Below are positions 19,541 to 27,500 of a DNA stretch of 27,500 bases, one piece after another. The stretch is from Glandiceps talaboti (Eukaryota > Hemichordata > Enteropneusta > Spengelidae), in contig NC_135551.1 in the NCBI RefSeq assembly GCF_964340395.1, positions 5,711,963 through 5,739,462 of the forward strand, written 5' to 3'. A program made the position numbers and the translations under genes. Every line of letters begins with the position of its first letter. Within the stretch, counting starts at the first letter, position 1. The notes beneath the pieces are model-generated. The model saw only the letters and a list, made by a program, of their open reading frames with translations, made no database searches and was not told where the DNA came from.

Positions 19541-20940
19541 AGGTCTATAGAATGTCACATTGTCAGTGGATATCTATAGAATGTCAGTGGATGTCTATAG
19601 AATGTCAGTGGAGGTCTATAGAAAGTCAATGGATGACTATAGAATGTCTGTGGATGTCTATAGAAAGTCAGTGGAGGTCTATAGCATGTCTGTGGATGTC
19701 TATAGAAAGCCAGTGGAGGTCTATAGAAAGTCAGTGGAGGTCTATAGAATGTCACATTGTCAGTGGATGTCTATAGAATGCCGGTGGATATCTATAGAAA
19801 GTCAGTGGATATCTATAGAATGTCAGTGGATGTCTATAGAAAGTCAGGGATGTCTATAGAAAGTCAGTGGAGGTCTATAAAATGTCAGTGGATGTCTATT
19901 GAAAGTCGGTGGATGTATATAGAAAGTCAGTGGAGGTCTATAGAATGTCAGTGGATGTCTATAGAATGTCAGTGGATGTATATAGAAAGTCAGTGGAGGT
20001 CTACAGAATGTCAGTGGATGTCTATAGAATGTCAGTGGATGTCTATAGAAAGTCAATGGATGTCTATAGAAAGTCAGTGGATATCTATAGAAAGTCAGTA
20101 GATGTCTATAGAAAGTCAGTGGATGTCTATAGAATGTCAGTGGATGTCTATAGAAAATGAACAGATGTCTATAGAGTGTTTATGGAAGTTTATAGAAAGT
20201 CAATGGATGTCTAGTCTATAGAGTCAATGGATGCCTATAGAATGTCAGTGTAGGTCTATAGAATGTCTGTGGATGTATATAGAAAGTCAGTGGATGTCTA
20301 TAGAATGTCAGTGGATGTCTATAGAAAGTCAGTGGATGTCTATAGAATGTCAGTGGATGTCTATAGAAAGTCAGGGATGTCTATATAAAGTCAGTGGAGT
20401 TCTATAAAATGTCAGTGGATGTCTATAGAATGTCAGTGGATGTCTATAGAAAGTCAGTGGATGTCTATAGAATGTCAATGGATGTCTATACATTGTAGAA
20501 TGTCAGTGGATCATGATGTCTTTAGAAAGTCAGTGGATTTCTATAGAAAGTCAGTGGATGTCTATAGAATGTCAGTGGATGTCTAGAGAAAGTCAGTGGA
20601 TGTCTATAGAACAGTGGATGTCTATAGAAAGTTAGTGGATGTCTATAGAATGTCAGTGGATGTCTATAGAATGTCAGTGGATGTCTATAGAAAGTCAGTG
20701 GATGTATGTAGAAAGTCAGTGGATGTCTATAGAAAGTCAGTGGATGTCTATAGAAAGTCAGTGGATATCTATAGAAAGTCAGTGGATGTCTAGAGAAAGT
20801 CAGTGGATGTCTATAGAATGTCAGTGGATGTCTAGAGAAAGTCAGTGGATGTCTATACATTGTAGAATGTCAGTGGATGTCTATAGAAAGTCAGTGGATG
20901 TCTAGAAAGTCAGTGGATGTCTATAGAATGTCAGTGGATG
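19541..20940 (+). repeat. Higher-order block H2, copy 1
   Basis: It corresponds to 21139-23060. Rare markers shared with copy 2 are TGTCACATTGTCAG, TCTATTGAAAGTCGG, AAATGAACAGATG, GTGTAGGTC and GGATCATGATGTC. Confidence 0.85.
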
Positions 20941-21138
20941 TCTAGAGAAAGTCAGTGGATGTCTATACATTGTAGAATGTCAGTGGATGTCTATAGAATG
21001 TCAGTGGATGTCTAGAGAAAGTCAATGGATGTCTATACATTGTAGAAAGTCAGTGGAGGTCTATAGAAAGTCAGTGGATGTCTAGAAAGTCAGTGGATGT
21101 CTATAGAATGTCAGTGGATGTCTATAGAAAGTCAGTGG

Positions 21139-23060
21139 AGGTCTATAGAATGTCACATTGTCAGTGGATATCTATAGAATGTCAGTGGATGTCTATAGAA
21201 TGTCAGTGGAGGTCTATAGAAAGTCAATGGATGACTATAGAATGTCTGTGGATGTCTATAGAAAGTCAGTGGAGGTCTATAGCATGTCTGTGGATGTCTA
21301 TAGAAAGCCAGTGGAGGTCTATAGAAAGTCAGTGGAGGTCTATAGAATGTCACATTGTCAGTGGATGTCTATAGAATGCCGGTGGATATCTATAGAAAGT
21401 CAGTGGATATCTATAGAATGTCAGTGGATGTCTATAGAAAGTCAGGGATGTCTATAGAAAGTCAGTGGAGGTCTATAAAATGTCAGTGGATGTCTATAGA
21501 ATGTCAGTGGATGTCTATAGAAAGTCAGTGGATGTCTATAGAATGTCAGTGGATGTCTATAGAATGTCAGTGGATGTCTATAGAAAGTCAGTGGAGGTCT
21601 ATAGAATGTCAGTGGATGTCTAGAGAAAGTCAGTGGATGTCTATAGAATGTCAGTGGATGTCTATTGAAAGTCGGTGGATGTATATAGAAAGTCAGTGGA
21701 GGTCTATAGAATGTCAGTGGATGTCTATAGAATGTCAGTGGATGTATATAGAAAGTCAGTGGAGGTCTACAGAATGTCAGTGGATGTCTATAGAATGTCA
21801 GTGGATGTCTATAGAAAGTCAATGGATGTCTATAGAAAGTCAGTGGAGGTCTATAGAATGTCAATGGATGTCTATAGAATGTCAGTGGATGTCTATAGAA
21901 AGTCAGTGGATGTCTATAGAATGTCAGTGGATGTCTATAGAATGTCAGTGGATGTCTATAGAATGTCAGTGGATGTCTATAGAAAGTCAATGGATGTCTA
22001 TAGAAAGTCAATGGATGTCTATAAACAGTCTGTGGATGTCTATAGAAAGTCAATGGATGTCTATAGAATGTCAGTGGATGTCTATAGAATGTCAGTGGAT
22101 GTCTATAGAATGTCAGTGGATGTCTATAGAAAGTCAATGGATGTCTATAGAAAGTCAATGGATGTCTATAGAAAGTCAGTAGATGTCTATAGAAAGTCAG
22201 TGGATGTCTATAGAATGTCAGTGGATGTCTATAGAATGTCAGTGGATGTCTATAGAAAATGAACAGATGTCTATAGAGTGTTTATGGAAGTTTATAGAAA
22301 GTCAATGGATGTCTAGTCTATAGAGTCAATGGATGCCTATAGAATGTCAGTGTAGGTCTATAGAATGTCTGTGGATGTATATAGAAAGTCAGTGGATGTC
22401 TATAGAATGTCAGTGGATGTCTATAGAAAGTCAGTGGATGTCTATAGAATGTCAGTGGATGTCTATAGAAAGTCAGGGATGTCTATATAAAGTCAGTGGA
22501 GTTCTATAAAATGTCAGTGGATGTCTATAGAATGTCAGTGGATGTCTATAGAAAGTCAGTGGATGTCTATAGAATGTCAATGGATGTCTATACATTGTAG
22601 AATGTCAGTGGATCATGATGTCTTTAGAAAGTCAGTGGATTTCTATAGAAAGTCAGTGGATGTCTATAGAATGTCAGTGGATGTCTAGAGAAAGTCAGTG
22701 GATGTCTATAGAATGTCAGTGGATGTCTATAGAACAGTGGATGTCTATAGAAAGTTAGTGGATGTCTATAGAATGTCAGTGGATGTCTATAGAATGTCAG
22801 TGGATGTCTATAGAAAGTCAGTGGATGTATGTAGAAAGTCAGTGGATGTCTATAGAAAGTCAGTGGATGTCTATAGAAAGTCAGTGGATATCTATAGAAA
22901 GTCAGTGGATGTCTAGAGAAAGTCAGTGGATGTCTATAGAATGTCAGTGGATGTCTAGAGAAAGTCAGTGGATGTCTATACATTGTAGAATGTCAGTGGA
23001 TGTCTATAGAAAGTCAGTGGATGTCTATAGAAAGTCAGTGGATGTCTAGAAAGTCAGTGG
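21139..23060 (+). repeat. Higher-order block H2, copy 2 (expanded)
   Basis: The offset from copy 1 rises along the block from 1598 to 1766, 2081, 2102 and 2123 bp. The steps are 168, 315, 21 and 21 bp, all whole multiples of 21 (8, 15, 1 and 1 units). The block was copied and then gained whole units, or copy 1 lost them. Confidence 0.8.
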
Positions 23061-23099
23061 ATGTCTATAGAATGTCAGTGGATGTCTAGAGAAAGTCAG

Positions 23100-23700
23100 T
23101 GGATGTCTATACATTGTAGAATGTCAGTGGAGGTCTAGAAAGTCAGTGGATGTCTAGAAAGTCAGTGGATGTCTATAGAATGTCAGTGGATGTCTATAGA
23201 ATGTCAATGGATGTCTATAGAACAGTGGATGTCTATAGAAAGTTAGTGGATGTCTATAGAATGTCAGTGGATGTCTAGAGAAAGTCAATGGATGTCTATA
23301 CATTGTAGAAAGTCAGTGGAGGTCTATAGAATGTCAGTGGATGTCTAGAAAGTCAGTGGATGTCTATAGAATGTCAGTGGATGTCTATAGAATGTCAATG
23401 GATGTCTATAGAACAGTGGATGTCTATAGAAAGTTAGTGGATGTCTATAGAATGTCAGTGGATGTCTAGAGAAAGTCAGTGGATGTCTATACATTGTAGA
23501 ATGTCAGTGGAGGTCTATAGAAAGTCAGTGGATGTCTAGAAAGTCAGTGGATGTCTATAGAATGTCAGTGGATGTCTATAGAATGTCAATGGATGTCTAT
23601 AGAACAGTGGATGTCTATAGAAAGTTAGTGGATGTCTATAGAATGTCAGTGGATGTCTAGAGAAAGTCAATGGATGTCTATACATTGTAGAAAGTCAGTG
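23100..23700 (+). repeat. About 190-bp higher-order repeat inside the 21-bp array
   Basis: The marker TACATTGTAGAA recurs with its C at 23112, 23301, 23492 and 23683, i.e. spacings of 189, 191 and 191 bp. GAACAGTGG followed by GAAAGTTAGTGG recurs with the same register. Confidence 0.8.
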
Positions 23701-23999
23701 GAGGTCTATAGAAAGTCAGTGGATGTCTATAGAATGTCAGTGGATGTCTATAGAAAGTCAGTGGATGTCTATAGAATGTCAGTGGATGTCTATAGAATGT
23801 CAGTGGATGTCTATAGAAAGTCAGTGGATGTCTATAGAAAGTCAGTGGATGTCTATAGAAAGTCAGTGGATGTCTATAGAAAGTTAGTGGATGTCTATAG
23901 AAAGTCAGTGGATGTCTATAGAAAGTCAGTGGATGTCTATAGAAAGTCAGTGGATGTCTATAGAAAGTCAGGGGATGTCTATAGAAAGTTAGTGGATGT

Positions 24000-24560
24000 C
24001 TATAGAACAGTGGATGTCTATAGAAAGTTAGTGGATGTCTATAGAATGTCAGTGGATGTCTATAGAAAGTCAGTGGATGTCTATAGAATGTCAGTGGATG
24101 TCTATAGAACAGTGGATGTCTATAGAAAGTCAGTGGATGTCTATAGAATGTCAGTGGATGTCTATAGAAAGTCAGTGGATGTCTGTAGAAAGTCAGTGGA
24201 TGTCTATAGAAAGTCAGTGGATGTCTATAGAAAGTCAGTGGATGTCTATAGAATGTCAGTGGATGTCTATAGAATGTCAATGGATGTCTATAGAACAGTG
24301 GATGTCTATAGAAAGTTAGTGGATGTCTATAGAATGTCAGTGGATGTCTATAGAAAGTCAGTGGATGTCTATAGAATGTCAGTGGATGTCTATAGAACAG
24401 TGGATGTCTATAGAAAGTCAGTGGATGTCTATAGAATGTCAGTGGATGTCTATAGAAAGTCAGTGGATGTCTGTAGAAAGTCAGTGGATGTCTATAGAAA
24501 GTCAGTGGATGTCTATAGAATGTCAGTGGATGTCTATAGAATGTCACTGGATGTCTATAG
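24000..24560 (+). repeat. 288-bp higher-order repeat at the right end of the array
   Basis: The 18-bp GAACAGTGG variant occurs with its C at 24008 and 24110, and again at 24296 and 24398. The 102-bp internal spacing and the 288-bp shift are both exact. A single TGTAGAAAG variant is copied along with it. Confidence 0.85.
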
Positions 24561-25650
24561 ATTATCCCACAAAAATGTATGATGCCCATTAAAATGGAAG
24601 TTATGGGACACCTTGTCCTACAGTTTGAAAGAGCTTTGTGCAACAATTGGCAACATAAACATAATATATTCATATTTATCATAATGATTACCATGGCAAT
24701 GAATTGAAATGGAAATGTATATAATAATTTAATGATTTTGTATCCCTAATTTCTAAATGGTACTTTAACTGGCCTCCACTGTGCATTTTTATGTGTTTTA
24801 TTACTTGTGACAATATGACTACTAGTCTAGTACTTGAAATTATTTAAACATGTAAAACCATACAATTAGTGATACATTATATTATTAAGCGGTTGTTTTA
24901 CTTCTGAATGGTACTCTAACTATCCTCCACAAGGTGTTATTTTTCAAAAAGTTCTTACCATGGGAGGGGAAGCAACCCCCTCCAAACCCCATGCCTGCAT
25001 AGCAGGCAGGGTGCATGCTATGTTTGTACTTCTCCCCCTACATTGCCTAGTTCTCCCCTACTTTGAAACTTAAAGAAACCCATGTTGTGATCAGAGGGTC
25101 AAAAGTTTGTGTCTCAGCTCTCAACTACATTTACAAATAGCTGGACTTCTCAATGTGAATGGTATTTTCCTTTCAGACTAGCGTTTTCCATACATGTATG
25201 GCAATGTACTAAATTCTAAAGAAGGTATAATAAAAAATCGAAATTGGAGGCATTACTTTTTCTAATGAAGACTTTGGAGTGTCAAGACTCAAGAAGGAAA
25301 GGAACACGGACAGAAGCCTCAAGTCCCAATTCACAGCTAAAACATTGAGTGATTGCCAACAAAATTAGTGTATAACATAACATACACATTTTATGTTCCA
25401 AAAGAACAATTTATATTAAGATAAGAAACACCTTCCGACAGATCACTCATTACAAAATGAACAATATGTAACTTGACTCCACCTGATACATGTGGGTATT
25501 TTTGCCTTTCCCTTTTCCCTATATCAGTACACTGTAAAAACACTCAAGGTATTCAACTATGCCTCGATACCTTAAAAACAAAACTCCACTGTTATCTACA
25601 TGTATTATCTGTGTTTCTGTATAGTTTCTAGTACCATTCAGTGTTGTGTA
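24561..25650. other. Unassigned unique sequence with a small perfect hairpin
   Basis: No supported gene. GCCTGC (24993-24998), ATA, GCAGGC (25002-25007) is a perfect 6-bp stem with a 3-base loop, next to a second GCATGC-type motif. No downstream T run on either strand suggests a terminator. Confidence 0.3.
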
Positions 25651-26306
25651 GTTCAGTCAAGGTAGCTATGGGCTACAAATAGCATTCAACTTGCGCCAAC
25701 AAATCTGTGGTCTCATCATTTTTACTGGGCATGATACAATCATGCACTTCAAAATTAACCATTTGAATCTGCCTGCATGCATGGTTTCCTGTGATGACAT
25801 GTGCAAATACAATGCCTGCATTTCGGCAGGAAAACATATTTCGCATTCTTATATACTATTATTATCTTTTGAAGTGTGCTGACAGTGACAATTGAGTAAT
25901 TTGTTGCACAAAACCCTTAAGCATTTATGACCAAAAATGAGGTGTTCGACACTCACACTGACAATAGACAAACACCTTATGCAGACACATGTACTTTTAG
26001 TCTAAAAATACCAGGTTCCTCTCTGGAATACGATCTTGTTTTTTACAAAGTGACTGTAGAGGCTAGGCATGAAGGAAACAGAAGTGACTTGTTACCATTT
26101 TACATGCAAATAATTAGAGTCGAGCGATTATCGGAAACGTGTACTTATATATTTTTATTCCCTGTTGACTACATTTTTATTTGGCCCAAGTATTCCCTGC
26201 ACGGTTGACTACATTTTTATTTGGCCCAAGTATTCCCTGTTGACTACATTTTCAACAGGTGGTAGTCAATGTGACTACTAAACAATAAAGTTCATTTCTA
26301 GCCCTG
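25640..26306. mobile_element. Degenerate MITE-like element related to the one at 2230-2922
   Basis: The right end TTCATTTCTAGCCCTG (26291-26306) matches the other element's right terminal repeat at 12 of 16 positions. It is preceded by GGTAGTCAATGTGACTAC, similar to that element's subterminal GGTAGTC...GACTACC. A GGTAGCTATGGGCTAC palindrome at about 25662-25677 resembles its left subterminal motif. A left terminal repeat is not convincing, so the left boundary is a guess. An open frame inside (25927-26208) has no recognised domain. Confidence 0.4.
26164..26253 (+). repeat. 36-40 bp tandem repeat, 2.4 copies
   Basis: GTTGACTACATTTT starts at 26164, 26204 and 26240. The first two copies continue with TATTTGGCCCAAGTATTCCC. 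The GACTAC motif links it to the subterminal repeats of the neighbouring MITE-like end. Confidence 0.85.
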
Positions 26307-26600
26307 TATGCAACAAGTGGAGACACGTGCACCTGTCTCTAAACTCTGCCTTCTAAGTTCTATAGTAAAATGTAATGTCACACACAGTCACATGTATCGT
26401 GTGTTGTAACAAAGACAGTGTATTTGGAAACGACGTACGTCACTGACAATTTTTCTCACAAACAACTATACTAACTAGTTACGCACAAATGTTGCAATTT
26501 CATACATAACATATTACAATATTTTAGAAGTACATAAAGTTAGATAAGGTTTTTGAAATAGTTGCATGGGTAAAAACATAGCGGAAATTGTATATTTCAA
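26307..26600. other. Unassigned unique sequence
   Basis: Nothing supported: AT-rich, with scattered CpGs that increase toward the right. Confidence 0.25.
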
Positions 26601-26602
26601 AA

Positions 26603-26935
26603 ACGGTAAACGAGCTCACCTCACGTACTCGGTCACGCCGGCCTAAGATTTGAATATCACGGTTCGCGGGGATCCATGGGAAACATGCGCATTCCCACTT
26701 AGTCTAATCACTGAATAATTAACGAACCAGCTGTACCAGGTAACTAACTTTCTCGGTATTAAAACACTGATTATCTTCCTAAGACAAACACAAATTGTTT
26801 TGACATCAGCACCTTGACTGAGACCGTTCAATCGTCGGACTACGTGGCTACGCTTGAAAACCAGCTATGAGTAAACGGTAAAGATGATCGCTGTAGTAGA
26901 CCAGATACTACGGTACAATATGTGAGATCCCGCCA
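26603..26935 (-). promoter_or_regulatory. CpG-rich patch, possible promoter and untranslated first exon
   Basis: CpGs are frequent here (about 20 by eye, against very few in most of the window). On the minus strand, ACGTGAG|GTGAGC gives a strong donor with the last exon base at 26620. The putative exon contains an ATG (in CCCATGGATCC near 26680) that is closed by a stop after six codons, so it would be mainly 5'UTR. No TATA-like element is clear. No downstream minus-strand exon can be tied to it. Confidence 0.35.
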
Positions 26936-26949
26936 AAATAGATGTATTT

Positions 26950-27500
26950 AATATCCACAATTATTTCTTTATTTATTCACTTATTTATTTTAATAAAATG
27001 GATGTATTTACTTTGTCAAATTAATTTTCATTATTTTTGAAATTATTTCATTATTTATTTATTCACTTATTTATTATAATTATTTCTTTATTTATTCACT
27101 TATTTATTTTGATATTTCTGTATTTTGTTCTTAATTTGCTCGTTATTTTTATTTTTCTATTATTAATTCAAGTTCAATTATTTCACTTATGTCAAGAAAC
27201 TTGCTTATGTAATCATTTACCTTTATTTCTTAACATTCAATTAGTTTTAAAATTTATAATTTCGTTATTTGATTCTGTATTTTGCATCTGATTTCACTTT
27301 CCCTCACCATTATTAAGATTTTAATTATTTATCGTATTAAATTATTTCATTACTTCATTTGCCTACAGTCAATTTAAACATTCTCAGCAATATATTTTAA
27401 TTATGATGTTCTCTTAAGCTTATCATTAAATTATTTTTTCAATTCAGTATTTTGTTATTTAAGTCAATATTTTGATTCTTATTTGTGCTTTTCATCAATT
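26950..27500. repeat. AT-rich low complexity with TTTATTCACTTATTTATT repeats
   Basis: TTTATTTATTCACTTATTTA occurs three times (about 26970, 27053 and 27089) within a TTTA-rich tract. The rest to the window end is AT-rich with ATTATTT motifs and no gene. The frame at 27037-27291 is a by-product of this composition. Confidence 0.7.

Larger units (their letters stand above)
17838..24560 (+). repeat. 21-bp minisatellite, roughly 300 units, with higher-order structure
   Basis: The unit is the palindrome TCTATAGA followed by AAGTCAGTGGATG. Main variants are AAAG/AATG after TCTATAG, CAGTGG/CAATGG, and GGATG/GGAGG. Length variants recur: 18-bp units with GAACAGTGG or GTCAGGGATG, 19-bp units with TCTAGA in place of TCTATAGA, and 28-bp units with a CATTGTA insertion. 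The left flank (17.84-18.45 kb) is strongly degenerate, while units right of about 23.7 kb are nearly uniform, and the right edge at 24560 is abrupt. Two plus frames and one minus frame lack stops, giving spurious 7-residue repeats (SIESQWM, VYRKSVD, HPLTFYR). Confidence 0.97.

Noticed and set aside
17838-24560. Centromeric satellite
   Set aside because: A 6.7-kb array with a 21-bp unit flanked by single-copy DNA and a likely gene fits a large minisatellite better; nothing in the sequence supports centromere function.
21355-24694. Long 7-residue-repeat frames (SIESQWM, VYRKSVD, HPLTFYR) in the 21-bp array
   Set aside because: They follow from a 21-bp unit with no stop in those frames. Variants such as the 19-bp and 28-bp units break the frame freely, which would not be tolerated in a real protein.
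25927-26208. 93-codon frame as a gene
   Set aside because: It ends within the tandem repeat of the MITE-like element, and no domain, splice site or start context supports it.
1-27500. tRNA or rRNA genes
   Set aside because: I looked for B-box-like GGTTCGAATCC sequences and conserved rRNA stretches on both strands and found none convincing. A covariance search would be decisive.

Overview
The window looks like a gene-poor piece of an animal nuclear genome, most likely a marine invertebrate. It is AT-rich, has intron-style splice sites, a short inverted-repeat transposon and very large minisatellites, and shows no prokaryotic gene organisation. The species cannot be fixed from the sequence. 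About half of the 27.5 kb (my coordinate sum is roughly 14 kb) is tandem repeat. Most long open frames fall inside those repeats and are by-products of repeat units that lack stop codons.

Layout, left to right. Positions 1-669 look like an intron, with a small fold-back repeat. Positions 670-963 are the last coding exon (+ strand) of a TMEM35B/DoxX-like four-helix membrane protein, the best-supported gene here. Its downstream region carries an AAAGT microsatellite and a 31-bp minisatellite (about 1.05-1.55 kb). A 693-bp hAT-like MITE with perfect 16-bp terminal inverted repeats lies at 2230-2922. A 50-bp minisatellite fills 4.34-7.14 kb and ends in an inverted partial copy. A short telomere-like tract is near 7.45 kb, and an A24 tract followed by a CpG-bearing conserved-looking block is at 8.2-8.4 kb. 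From 8.8 to 11.4 kb there is a direct duplication containing a family of 70-90 bp exon-like modules, which on the minus strand have acceptor and donor-like edges.

From 12.23 to 16.41 kb there are two adjoining related arrays. One has 51-bp units. The other keeps the same core with TTTA-rich spacers of variable length. Both conserve an inverted repeat able to form a hairpin. Between 16.6 and 17.6 kb a minus-strand gene fragment is likely: a start codon in good context with two CATAGCAAC half-sites just upstream, and a downstream exon with a clean acceptor. I do not recognise its product. From 17.84 to 24.56 kb there is a 21-bp minisatellite built around the palindrome TCTATAGA, with nested higher-order duplications, some almost identical. 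The right end (24.6-27.5 kb) holds a degenerate MITE-like right end, a CpG-rich patch with a minus-strand donor site that may be a first exon, and AT-rich low-complexity DNA.

Nothing shows these pieces forming one functional system. The most unusual elements are the hairpin-conserving array pair, the integer-unit higher-order structure of the 21-bp array, the repeated exon-like modules, and the possible RFX-regulated minus-strand gene wedged between two giant arrays.
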